This document shows positions 1-7,885 of a stretch of 64,000 nt of DNA, piece after piece. Within the stretch, counting starts at the first letter, position 1. Each line of letters begins with the position of its first letter. The notes beneath the pieces are model-generated. The model had not been told where the DNA came from. It ran no database searches and saw nothing but the letters and a program-made list of their open reading frames with translations. The stretch lies in the NCBI RefSeq assembly GCF_030813495.1, contig NZ_JAUSUI010000006.1:404914-468913 (forward strand). The letters are read 5' to 3'. A program made the position numbers and the translations under genes. This stretch comes from Ancylobacter polymorphus (GTDB lineage: Bacteria; Pseudomonadota; Alphaproteobacteria; Rhizobiales; Xanthobacteraceae).

Positions 1-98
1 TCCACGTCGACCGTGATGTTCTGGAGCGGGATCTGCTGGCGCTGAGCCGGCAGCTTCTGGACGACGGTATCGTGGATCAGGTGCCCTCCGCGTCATGA
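1..98 (+). CDS. PqqD-like lasso leader-binding protein, C-terminal fragment
   Basis: Only the last 31 codons are present; the gene begins left of the window. Reading from base 3 gives a short acidic helix-like tail (LLALSRQLLDDGIVDQ) ending in TGA at 96-98. The stop overlaps the ATG of the next gene (95-97), so the two are translationally coupled. PqqD-like (RRE, or B1) proteins bind the leader of RiPP precursors and present it to the protease. The fragment alone is too short to prove the family. The call rests on the tail fitting PqqD proteins and on the directly coupled lasso B2 protease. Confidence 0.6.
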   Translation, partial: HVDRDVLERDLLALSRQLLDDGIVDQVPSAS

Positions 99-505
99 TC
101 CGGGCGGCGCTGCGTCGACGGCTGTGGTGGGAGGCGCGCTTTCTGCCGCTTCGGGTCCTGGGGCGGGACTTTGCCGGTCTCCTGGCGCTCGCGAACCGTC
201 CGCTCCGCAACGTTGACGCGCAGGGCCTGCCGGCGGCGGAGATCGTTGCCGCCGTGGTTGCAGCGACCCGGCGACCCTGGATGATGCGCAACCGCCGCTG
301 CCTGCGGCAGGGACTTCTGGCCTTCCGCGCCCTTCACAGTGCCGGCCACCGGCCCGCGCTGCATTTCGGCGTCGATGCGGCAGGTCTGAAGGACCGGGAT
401 GGCGTGGTGCATTGCTGGATCGTGGTCGCGGGCGAGGTCGTTCTCAACCCTCCCAATCCGGGAATGACGACCGTATTCATTCATTCCTTGCCGGATCCGG
501 GCTGA
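95..505 (+). CDS. Lasso peptide B2 protein (leader peptidase)
   Basis: A 136-residue transglutaminase-like cysteine protease of the lasso peptide B2 family. It removes the leader of the precursor peptide before macrolactam closure. The visible active-site pattern is the conserved Cys in RRCLRQGLLAF (about residue 68) and the His in VVHCWIVVAGEVV (about residue 109), followed by a short strand where the third catalytic residue normally lies. Here that stretch reads LNPPNPGM instead of the usual Asp-rich loop. Length fits stand-alone B2 proteins. The start overlaps the preceding PqqD-like stop, and the stop overlaps the next start (TGATG), so the set is one operon. The precursor and the cyclase must lie upstream, outside the window. 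Confidence 0.85.
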   Translation: MIRAALRRRLWWEARFLPLRVLGRDFAGLLALANRPLRNVDAQGLPAAEIVAAVVAATRRPWMMRNRRCLRQGLLAFRALHSAGHRPALHFGVDAAGLKDRDGVVHCWIVVAGEVVLNPPNPGMTTVFIHSLPDPG

Positions 506-1488
506 TGCACAGGCTCTGCTTTGCCCTTGGCGCAGAGAGCTGGGTGGTGGAGGGCTCCGATGCCTGCCTGCTTCCACCCCTGCGCGCCCTTCTCGGCGGG
601 CTCGAACGCGATCCCGCCGCGGCCGCGCCGCCGACATGGCGCCTGGAACTTGGCCGGCCCGACATCACTGGAACGCAGGGGCTTGTGCTGCACGAAGGGC
701 AGATGGAAACCGGCCCGCCTTTCCGCCTGTTTGAGACCACCGACGCACTCGTCCTGCTCTGTGGCAGCGAACTGCGCATCGAGGCCAATCGCGCGGATGG
801 CACCGGGTGGGCGATGGTGGCGCCCGGCAGTGAGAGACTGCTCATGGGTCAGGCCGGCGTCTTCATGATGTCGGCCGCGCTCGACAGCGTGGGGCAGCAA
901 CTCGTCCATGCCGCCGCTCTGGTGCGACCCGGCGGGACCGGCGCCATTCTGCTGGCGGCGCCGAGCGGGGCGGGCAAGACCACCACGGCGCTCGCGCTTG
1001 CCCAGCAGGGTTTCGGCCTGATGTCCGATGATGGCGCGGTGCTTTGTCCCGGTGCCGGGGGCGTGGGAGTCTGGGGGCTCCCCCGTCGTCCAAAAGTCCA
1101 CCGGGCGACGGCTGCGCTGTTGCCCTCGCTCGAACCGGGCCTTGGCAGCGACTGGGACGCCGCAGGCGAGCAGCCGCTCGACCTCGCGCGCCTCAGCGGG
1201 CTCGGCGTGGCGCCGCCCGGCCTCGTGCTGCCGCTGGAAGCGCTTATCTGGCTGGCTGGGCGCCGGGCGGGGGCGGCGCGCTGCGCGCCGATGGCCCGGG
1301 ATGTTTTTCTCTCCGGCTTCGCGGCCGACAATCTCAATCGCGGGACGACGGGCGTGCCCCAGCACCATCTGAGGCGATTCGTGGCCATGAGCCGGGCGGT
1401 CGGCCACGCGCCCACCTATGAGCTGCGGGTCGGCGACGATCTCGCCGATGTGGGCGAGGCGCTCCGGCGGGGGCTCGCCCAGGCATGA
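505..1488 (+). CDS. HprK-like kinase, lasso peptide tailoring
   Basis: 327 residues, related to the catalytic domain of HPr kinase. A P-loop APSGAGKTT lies near residue 152, followed by GLMSDDGAVL, which matches the HPr-kinase segment after the P-loop. Kinases of this type in lasso clusters (paeninodin is the studied case) phosphorylate the C-terminal residue of the peptide. Phosphorylation of the lasso product here is an inference from position. The start at 505 was chosen because TGATG couples it to the B2 stop; an upstream ATG at 412 in the same frame lies inside the B2 gene and adds only an Arg-rich shadow sequence. The end overlaps the next gene by 4 bp. Confidence 0.8.
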   Translation: MHRLCFALGAESWVVEGSDACLLPPLRALLGGLERDPAAAAPPTWRLELGRPDITGTQGLVLHEGQMETGPPFRLFETTDALVLLCGSELRIEANRADGTGWAMVAPGSERLLMGQAGVFMMSAALDSVGQQLVHAAALVRPGGTGAILLAAPSGAGKTTTALALAQQGFGLMSDDGAVLCPGAGGVGVWGLPRRPKVHRATAALLPSLEPGLGSDWDAAGEQPLDLARLSGLGVAPPGLVLPLEALIWLAGRRAGAARCAPMARDVFLSGFAADNLNRGTTGVPQHHLRRFVAMSRAVGHAPTYELRVGDDLADVGEALRRGLAQA

Positions 1489-2480
1489 GCCTAACTCAGC
1501 TCGCCCCCACCCATGCCTGCTGGCTGCTCGCCCTTTCCGACCCTGAGGGGCCGGGGCCGGACCTGTCGACCCTTCCTCCCGCCGCCGTGCCGGAACTGCT
1601 GGCGGCGGCGCGGGCGCATCTCATCCTGCCCGTCCTGTGGCGCCGTCTTCGCGAGATGCGGACGGCGGAAACCGCGGTGGCGCTCGATAAGGCGCATGGG
1701 GAATTGGAACTGCTCACTGCCCACGGCCTGCTGCTGACCCATTATGCCGGCCGCATCGCCGCGGCTCTGGCGGCCGCGCAGGCGCGCTTCGCCATCGTCA
1801 AGGGGCGCGCCTTCGCACCGCTCTACCCGCATGCCTCCGACCGGCCTTTCACCGATATCGATATGCTGGTGCAGCCCGAGGACCGGGCGATGGTCGAGGC
1901 GGCGCTCGAGGCGCTGGATTTCGTGCCGGTTCCGCGCAAGACCATCGACCATTCAGCCGCCTATGGCGAATTCAAATGGACCGCCCGTCAGGCCCCGAAT
2001 GTGCTGGTCGAGGTTCACCTGAACCTGGTGCATTATCCGTTGCTGCGCCGCACCGTGTCCCTGTCGCTGGATGACCTCGCCGCGTTCGGCGGCGCCGAGG
2101 CGCCGGCCGGCCGGCTCATGGTCGCCGTGGCCCATGCCGCCGCCGGCCACAAATTTCACGCGCTGCGGCTGATCGTCGACGTGCTGCAGGCCGCGCGGGC
2201 GATGGATGTGCAGACGGCGCAGACCTTTGCCGAGACGGCCGTGCAGCGCGGCTGGGCGCTGGAGGCCGGCATCGCGCTCGATCTTGCCGCGCGGCTTTAT
2301 GGCGATGCGCGGACCGCCGCCATCGCCGCCTTGCTGCCATCGATGCCTGCACGGGCGCTTGCCGCCCGCCTGCTGTCGGAGACGGCGATCCTCGACGCCC
2401 CGCAGCACGGCATCGCCTCCCGTCTCCGCCGCACCCTGGTGCGCGGCCTGCAGCATGTGCGGCCGACGCGCCGGCGATGA
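1485..2480 (+). CDS. Nucleotidyltransferase-family protein, lasso cluster
   Basis: 331 residues, resembling the uncharacterised nucleotidyltransferase family (PF14907 type). The nucleotidyltransferase fold signature is visible as KGRAFAPLYP followed by RPFTDIDMLV (about residues 106-130), with the paired acidic residues of a metal site. Such proteins recur beside HprK-like kinases in lasso clusters and are thought to add a further group to the phosphorylated peptide. The chemistry is not settled from sequence. It overlaps the kinase stop (ATGA) and is the last gene of this operon; the next gene is convergent, 18 bp away. Confidence 0.75.
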   Translation: MSLTQLAPTHACWLLALSDPEGPGPDLSTLPPAAVPELLAAARAHLILPVLWRRLREMRTAETAVALDKAHGELELLTAHGLLLTHYAGRIAAALAAAQARFAIVKGRAFAPLYPHASDRPFTDIDMLVQPEDRAMVEAALEALDFVPVPRKTIDHSAAYGEFKWTARQAPNVLVEVHLNLVHYPLLRRTVSLSLDDLAAFGGAEAPAGRLMVAVAHAAAGHKFHALRLIVDVLQAARAMDVQTAQTFAETAVQRGWALEAGIALDLAARLYGDARTAAIAALLPSMPARALAARLLSETAILDAPQHGIASRLRRTLVRGLQHVRPTRRR

Positions 2481-2498
2481 TGGCGGGCACTCGGCCAG

Positions 2499-3407
2499 TC
2501 AGCCGCCCGACCCGTCGCCAGTGATGGAGACGGTCGCCGTGAGCCCGGCGACGAGGGTGATGCCTGGCGGCACGGGGTCGAGCACCACGCGCACAGGCAC
2601 GCGCTGGGCCAAACGGACCCAGGTGAAGACCGGATTCACCGTCGCGAGGCCGGAACCGTCGGGCTGCGCGTTGGGCACCGCGATGCCGCGCCCGACGCCC
2701 GTGACCTTGCCGCTCAGCGTGCCGGGATAGGCCATCAGCGCCACCCGCGCCGTATCCCCGACATGGATGCCGCTCAGCACCGATTCCTCGAAATAGGCGT
2801 CGACCCAGAAGCTGTCGCTGTCCACCACCGACAGCGCGCGCTGGCCGCTGGTAGCATAGTCGCCGGGCTGGGCCAGAAGATTGGTGACGTAGCCATTGAC
2901 CGGCGAGACGATCCGCGTGCGGCTGAGATTGAGCCGCGCCTGATCGCGATTGGCCAACGCCTGCTGATAGGCACCCTGCGCCATCTCTGCGGCGGCGGCG
3001 AAGGCCTGCTGCTCCTCCTTGGAAACGGCGAGGGCATCGAGATCGGCGCGCCGCTGCGCCTGCGCCTGCTTGTTGTCGAGATCGGCCTTGGCCCGGGTCA
3101 CGGCGGCGTCGGCATTGGCGAGCGCGATCTGATAGTCGTCGGGCTCGATCACCATGAGAACATCGCCCTTGTGTACGAACTGGTCGTCCTTGACCGGCAG
3201 TTCGATGATGCGGCCGGAGACCTGCGGGGTGACGGTCACTACATAGGCGCGCACCGTGCCGTCGCGCGTCCACGGGGTATCCATATAGGACCGCCAGGTC
3301 CACCAGCCGAGCAGGCCGGCGGCGGCGAGGGCGCAGAGAGTGAACCCCACCGACAGCAGGGCGCGAAAGGTCGACGGCCGCTCCGCGGCCGGGTTGAGCA
3401 TGGTCAT
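2499..3407 (-). CDS. HlyD-family periplasmic adaptor subunit (AaeA-like)
   Basis: 302 residues. One N-terminal membrane segment (LLSVGFTLCALAAAGLLGWW) is followed by YVVTVTPQVSGRI and ELPVKDDQFVHKGD, the lipoyl/barrel signature of membrane-fusion proteins. A central Ala- and Gln-rich coiled coil follows, then PVNGYVTNLLAQPGDYA closing the hairpin. It should link an inner-membrane exporter to the periplasm or an outer-membrane channel. The frame is open further upstream, but the ATG at 3407 overlaps the stop of the DUF1656 gene (ATGA) and gives the expected length. It is the third gene of a FUSC-DUF1656-HlyD operon, as in E. coli aaeB-aaeX-aaeA. Confidence 0.88.
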   Translation of the reverse strand: MTMLNPAAERPSTFRALLSVGFTLCALAAAGLLGWWTWRSYMDTPWTRDGTVRAYVVTVTPQVSGRIIELPVKDDQFVHKGDVLMVIEPDDYQIALANADAAVTRAKADLDNKQAQAQRRADLDALAVSKEEQQAFAAAAEMAQGAYQQALANRDQARLNLSRTRIVSPVNGYVTNLLAQPGDYATSGQRALSVVDSDSFWVDAYFEESVLSGIHVGDTARVALMAYPGTLSGKVTGVGRGIAVPNAQPDGSGLATVNPVFTWVRLAQRVPVRVVLDPVPPGITLVAGLTATVSITGDGSGG

Positions 3408-3610
3408 GGCCGTGGCCCCACAGAAAGGACGATGAGCGAAAGCAGGATGATGTAGATGCAGAGGTTGAACAGGCCGGGATGCCAGACGTGGCGCGACAGG
3501 CTGAAATGATTGGCGATCCGGCTGAGGGGAAAGGTCGCCACCCAGGCGGCCAGCATCATCACCGCGAAGGGGGCGACATAGACCCCGAGAATGTCGATCT
3601 CTCTGAACAT
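3404..3610 (-). CDS. DUF1656 small membrane protein (AaeX-like)
   Basis: 68 residues with two hydrophobic segments (VYVAPFAVMMLAAWVA and NLCIYIILLSLIVLSV). The N-terminus MFREIDILGVYVAPF is typical of DUF1656/AaeX proteins, which accompany aromatic carboxylic acid efflux pumps. An ATG at 3610 with GAAAAGG about 9 nt upstream is preferred. A TTG at 3628 overlapping the previous stop would add six residues. Its stop overlaps the HlyD start by 4 bp. Confidence 0.82.
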   Translation of the reverse strand: MFREIDILGVYVAPFAVMMLAAWVATFPLSRIANHFSLSRHVWHPGLFNLCIYIILLSLIVLSVGPRP

Positions 3611-3624
3611 GTCGTTCGGCCTTT

Positions 3625-5661
3625 TCAAAGAAGCGGGGACCGGGCAACGGCCCCGGCGCTGAGCAGTTCGGGGTGCAGGTCGATCGTGTCGCGGATCACG
3701 TCGATCGCGGCACGCGCCTTCAGTTGCTGCCGGCCCGGCGGGTCGTCCGTGATCGCTCCCGCGAGAGCGGCCTTCGACAGCGCGTCGCGCGCGATGGAGA
3801 CCTGCCCAGCGGCGAGCGCGTCGAGGGCATGCTGCAGGGCGCGGCCCGTCGGGGCGTCGGTCGCCAGCGCCCGCAGTTGCAGGACGGCCTGCCCGAGGGC
3901 GAGCAGCGCCATCAGGCTTCCGGCCTGCTCCGGCGTCGCCTGCGGCGGCAGCGCTTCGGCCCGCCGGGTTAGCCGGGCGGCCCAGCGCGCAGCGGTGCCG
4001 GCTGTGGCGACACGCGGGAGGCGGCGGAAGTCGCGCAGCGAAAGGCCGATGAGCCGGCGGGCGCGGTGCTGCGGCGGGACCATCGGCAGGAGGACGAAGA
4101 ACAGTGTGCCGATGACCGTGCCGGTGACGATCGACAGAGCGAGATTGAAATAGGCGGCGGCGTCATAGCTGGTCGGATTGCCAACCCCCAGAAGCGGCAG
4201 CGCGGCGATGGACATGCCGAGAAAGGCGACATTGTGCCAACTGCCTGCTTGGAGCATACCGAGCGGAACGTAGAGCAGGAACAGCAGGGCGAGCAGGGCG
4301 GGGAAAGTCGAGAGCCCCGGCAGCACGGCGAAATAGAGCACGCCGCCCAGCCCCACCATCGTTGCCGCTCCCATCGCGTAATCCTTGGCGAAGGTGCGCG
4401 CCTGGTCGCCGAAGGAGCCGAAGACCAGCGTGCCGATGGCGGCGAAGACGATGGCGAAGGCCCCGTTCGGCCAGGCCGACACCACCCAGAAGGCGGAGGT
4501 GAGCAGCACCGCGAGGAAGACGCGCAGCCCGTTCAGCAGCGCCGGCAGCGGGTCGGCAACCACGAAGGGGCGGCGTAGCGGCGCGAGGCGTGGGCTGTTG
4601 CGTTCCCGCAGCAGGAGGATGGCGTCGGCGAGGCCGGCAAAGCCGCAGACGACCTCGCGCGTGGCGTCGAGAGCGATGCGGCCGGCGCCGTTGCTGGCGG
4701 GAAGCGTTTCAATCTGTGCCGCGACCTCCTCGGCCGCCTGCCGCAGCTGCCGGGGGGCATGGTCGAGCTGTGCCGGGTCGAGGCGTTCCAGCAGTGGAAC
4801 GAGAAGGTCGCGGATCGACGTGCGGCTCTCGCTGTGAAGGGTGAGATGCGCGCCGGCATTGCGCCAGCCGACGAGCGCGCCGACCAGGCCGTCCATCATC
4901 CGCTGCAGATTGCCGGCGCGGGAGCGCAGATAGGAGGATTCGCCGATGGCCGCGTCGATCTGCGCATGCAGCAGACCGAGGCTGCCCGCGAGACCGCGCC
5001 GCGCGGCGACGAGGTCGGGCGTCTCGCCCCCCTGCCGCAGCGTTGCGAGGAAGCCATCCCTGAGCTGCCCCGCCGTGCCGCGCAATGTGCCGGCCAATTG
5101 CTGGCGCGCCGCGCCGAAATCGGTCAGCACCATCACGAAACCGGCCGAGGCGATGCCGATACAAATCTCGCCGACGCGGATGACGGCGAGAAAGAACGCC
5201 GTGTCCGGATTCGCCAGCGTGTCGGCGAAGATGATCACCGCGGTGATGCCGGACAGCGCCGCCGCATAGGAGGCGAAGTTGCGCAGCAGCACCACCGCGA
5301 CCCCGCACAGGCCGCACCAGAGGGCGAGGCAGAACAGCAGCGCGTCGCGTTGCTGTGGAAACGCCGCCAGCATCGCCACTATCATCAGCCCGCCGACAAT
5401 GGTGCCAATGGCGCGGAAGCGGCCCTTCTGGAGCGAGGCGCCGAGATTGGGTTGGCAGACGATGGCAGCCGTGGTCGCGGCCCAGAACGAGTTCTGCAGT
5501 TCGAGATAATAGGTGATGTAGAGCGCGAGGCTGACCGAGGCGGCGAGGCGCAGCCCGAAGAGAAGGCGCGGCCGAAGCGGGGCGAAGAAGGACAGTGCCG
5601 CCGCCAGAGCGGGGGGCGTGCTGCGAAGCTTCAGCGCTGGAGCATTGTGAGCGTCGCTCAT
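3625..5661 (-). CDS. FUSC-family inner-membrane exporter (AaeB-like)
   Basis: 678 residues with two repeats of about five membrane helices, each followed by a cytoplasmic domain, the layout of the fusaric acid resistance/AaeB family. The first membrane block starts at LLFGLRLAASVSLALYITYY. A conserved FWAATTAAIVCQPN follows it. The second block starts near PALLNGLRVFLAVLLTSAFW. It probably exports aromatic or other organic acids with the DUF1656 and HlyD partners just downstream. The chosen start (MSDAHNAP) drops 21 residues of open frame with no family character. The substrate cannot be told from the sequence. Confidence 0.87.
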   Translation of the reverse strand: MSDAHNAPALKLRSTPPALAAALSFFAPLRPRLLFGLRLAASVSLALYITYYLELQNSFWAATTAAIVCQPNLGASLQKGRFRAIGTIVGGLMIVAMLAAFPQQRDALLFCLALWCGLCGVAVVLLRNFASYAAALSGITAVIIFADTLANPDTAFFLAVIRVGEICIGIASAGFVMVLTDFGAARQQLAGTLRGTAGQLRDGFLATLRQGGETPDLVAARRGLAGSLGLLHAQIDAAIGESSYLRSRAGNLQRMMDGLVGALVGWRNAGAHLTLHSESRTSIRDLLVPLLERLDPAQLDHAPRQLRQAAEEVAAQIETLPASNGAGRIALDATREVVCGFAGLADAILLLRERNSPRLAPLRRPFVVADPLPALLNGLRVFLAVLLTSAFWVVSAWPNGAFAIVFAAIGTLVFGSFGDQARTFAKDYAMGAATMVGLGGVLYFAVLPGLSTFPALLALLFLLYVPLGMLQAGSWHNVAFLGMSIAALPLLGVGNPTSYDAAAYFNLALSIVTGTVIGTLFFVLLPMVPPQHRARRLIGLSLRDFRRLPRVATAGTAARWAARLTRRAEALPPQATPEQAGSLMALLALGQAVLQLRALATDAPTGRALQHALDALAAGQVSIARDALSKAALAGAITDDPPGRQQLKARAAIDVIRDTIDLHPELLSAGAVARSPLL

Positions 5662-5844
5662 CGTGTCGCCTGCCGGGAGAGTGGATGAGCCCAGCATAGG
5701 CGGTGCGCCGCCGGCGGAAATCATACGGCCGTTCCGGCCTCTAGCGCTTTGGTATGGCCCGGATTTCCGGCTGGCCGGACGCGAAGAAGCGGCGATGCCC
5801 GCAAAGGCACCGCCGCCGTCTGGATTGGTTCGTTCGCCGCCCGC

Positions 5845-6681
5845 TCAGGCCTGGATGAAGGCGAGCAGGTCCGGGTTGATGACATCGGCATGGGTGGTGA
5901 GCATGCCGTGCGGGAAGCCCGGATAGGTCTTCAGCGTACCGTTTTGCACCAGCTTCACCGCGAGATGGGCGGAGTTGGCGATCGGTACGATCTGGTCGTC
6001 CTCGCCATGCATCACCAGCACCGGCACGCTGATGGCCTTGAGATCTTCCGTCTGGTCGGTCTCGGAGAAGGCCTTGATGCCCTCATAATGCGCCTTGGCG
6101 CTGCCCATCATGCCCTGGCGCCACCAATTATTGATCGCGCCTTGGGAGACCTGCGCGCCCTCGCGGTTGAAGCCGTAGAACGGGCCGGAGGCGACATCGA
6201 GGAAGAACTGCGCGCGGTTGGCGGCGAGCGCGGAACGAAAGCCGTCGAACACCTCGATCGGCAGGCCGCCCGGATAGGCCTCCGTCTTCAGCATGATCGG
6301 GGGAACGGCGGAGACCAGCACCGCCTTGGCGACGCGGCCCTGCGGCTCGCCGAACTTGGCGACATAGCGCGCCACCTGGCCGCCGCCGGTGGAATGGCCG
6401 ATATGCACCGCATTCTTCAGGTCGAGATGCTCCACCACGGCCGAGACATCGGCGGCGTAGTGGTCCATGTCATGGCCTTCGCTGACCTGGGCCGAGCGGC
6501 CATGGCCGCGGCGGTCGCTGGCGACGACGCGGAATCCCTTGCCGAGGAAATACAGCATCTGCGCGTCCCAGTCGTCGGAGGACAGCGGCCAGCCGTGATG
6601 AAAGACGATGGGCTGGGCGTCCTTCGGGCCCCAATCCTTGAAGAAGATCTCAACGCCGTCCTTGGTCGTGACGTAACCCAT
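5845..6681 (-). CDS. Alpha/beta hydrolase, non-haem haloperoxidase family
   Basis: 278 residues, the normal length for cofactor-free haloperoxidases (esterase/perhydrolase-type alpha/beta hydrolases). Visible family features are the oxyanion region FHHGWPLSSDDW, the nucleophile elbow GHSTGGGQVARY (Ser about residue 100), the late acid region MHGEDDQIVPI and the catalytic His in GFPHGMLTTH near the C-terminus. The ATG at 6681 has AAAGGAA upstream; the longer frame upstream has no family similarity. A basic AraC-type regulator lies immediately upstream on the same strand. The physiological substrate is unknown; the family name does not imply in vivo halogenation. Confidence 0.85.
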   Translation of the reverse strand: MGYVTTKDGVEIFFKDWGPKDAQPIVFHHGWPLSSDDWDAQMLYFLGKGFRVVASDRRGHGRSAQVSEGHDMDHYAADVSAVVEHLDLKNAVHIGHSTGGGQVARYVAKFGEPQGRVAKAVLVSAVPPIMLKTEAYPGGLPIEVFDGFRSALAANRAQFFLDVASGPFYGFNREGAQVSQGAINNWWRQGMMGSAKAHYEGIKAFSETDQTEDLKAISVPVLVMHGEDDQIVPIANSAHLAVKLVQNGTLKTYPGFPHGMLTTHADVINPDLLAFIQA

Positions 6682-6800
6682 AGCGATATTCCTTTGATGG
6701 AGGGGATAGAAACCAGTCTCTTCCTGCGCTTCCTGGGAGGGCGCGGGAAACCCGTGATGCGCGGCCAGCGTTCGTAAGGCGTCGCTGCATCGTTCGCGAT

Positions 6801-6820
6801 AATATATAGCGCGATATATT
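6801..6820. promoter_or_regulatory. AT-rich inverted repeat upstream of the hydrolase
   Basis: AATATAT and ATATATT form 7-bp arms around a 6-bp centre (AGCGCG) in otherwise GC-rich DNA, about 120 bp upstream of the hydrolase start. A neighbouring CGCGATA occurs twice (about 6795 and 6811), giving an additional direct repeat. It could be an operator or part of the promoter; the binding factor is unknown. Confidence 0.35.
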
Positions 6821-6956
6821 TTTTCGTGAAAGAACGAAATGCGGGCGCGGGCACCTTTTTGTGTGTGCATGCCTGCATGGCAGATATGCGTGGCGCTTTC
6901 GCGAAACCGCCGGGAGGCCTGCCGGATACCGGCAGGGGCGGCAAGCGGGGCGTGCG

Positions 6957-7532
6957 TCAGAAGCCGATGGCGGCGCGCGTCTCGGCTGCCGCCGAGCGGC
7001 CCGGCCAGCCGGCGGCCATCACGGCGAGCGGGGTGCAGGCACCGCGGTCGCGGCGCGTCGCCATCTGCGCCTTTTCCGCCTTAAACCGGCGGGCTTCAGC
7101 CACCCGCCAGTGCCGCGGCGTGTCACCCACGACACGTTTGAACACCGTGGTGAAATGCGCCTGCGTCTGGAAGCCGACCGCGAGGGCGATGTCGATCACC
7201 CGCTGGTTGGTGCCCGCCAGCAATTCCTGCGCGACTTCGATCCGGCAGCGCAGCAGATAGTCATGCGGCCGCAGCCCGGTCGCCAGACGGAATTGGGCGG
7301 CGAAATGCATGCGGCTCAGCCCGGCGGCGCCAGCCATGTCGGCGAGGGTGATGCGCTCGCCAATGTTCATTTTCACATGGTCGATCACGCGCTTGAGACG
7401 CCATTTCGGCAGCGCCGACCTGACCCGCGCATTGCGGTCAATGGCAGTGATCGCGCCGTCTGCTTCCTGAAGGCGTTCTGCGCTCTCGCAATACACGCCG
7501 CTGTCGGTGGTGTTCGCTGCGGGGGAATGCAT
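6957..7532 (-). CDS. AraC-family transcriptional regulator
   Basis: 191 residues. The C-terminal half carries the double helix-turn-helix of AraC/XylS regulators: ITLADMAGAAGLSRMHFAAQF, then VIDIALAVGFQTQAHFTTVFKRVVGDTP. The N-terminal part is only about 80 residues, so there is little room for a cupin sensing domain. A Lys/Arg-rich C-terminal tail is present. The ATG at 7532 has GAGAGGA at good spacing; 87 further upstream codons are open but lack family character. It sits between the hydrolase (same strand) and a divergent two-component operon and is a natural candidate regulator of the hydrolase. Confidence 0.82.
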   Translation of the reverse strand: MHSPAANTTDSGVYCESAERLQEADGAITAIDRNARVRSALPKWRLKRVIDHVKMNIGERITLADMAGAAGLSRMHFAAQFRLATGLRPHDYLLRCRIEVAQELLAGTNQRVIDIALAVGFQTQAHFTTVFKRVVGDTPRHWRVAEARRFKAEKAQMATRRDRGACTPLAVMAAGWPGRSAAAETRAAIGF

Positions 7533-7885
7533 CTGAAATCCTCTCAAGATCATCAGGCAATTCGATGAGTTGAGAGTAGACGGCTGGCCACCAGACAAAA
7601 TCGTACCAGCGTTTCGTTCTCTATGCTCTTGGGTGTCCGCTTTCATACCTTGGTATGTATGGCGAGGCGCCCGGAGATACCGAAGGGGACATTGCCCCGA
7701 CGGCACCGCGCTGGGGCGGGATAAACTATGAGAATACCTCTGAGCCAAGGAGCTGAGCGCGGGAGGATGCCGGCGGCCGCGCCGCATCTTCATTGGACCG
7801 TGCGAACAGGATAGCTTTCATCAGCCCCTTCAACCGTCATGCGCCGTCTGACGGAAGGTCAGGGCGGCGGGAGCGACGAGGTGGC
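7533..7885. other. Divergent intergenic region between AraC and histidine kinase genes
   Basis: About 350 bases with no convincing gene. It separates two divergent start sites and holds the ATACC-N2-GGTAT palindrome listed separately. I see no clear -35/-10 pair on either strand. Confidence 0.5.
7644..7657. promoter_or_regulatory. Palindrome CATACC-TT-GGTATG, candidate operator
   Basis: Perfect 6-bp arms with a 2-bp centre, 112 bp upstream of the AraC start and about 230 bp upstream of the divergent histidine kinase. The core ATACC-N2-GGTAT recurs at 48524-48535 upstream of ydeP at almost the same distance from the start. The TACC half-site with a two-base centre is reminiscent of sites bound by LuxR/NarL-type response regulators, one of which is encoded 2 kb away. 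That link is inference. Confidence 0.4.
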
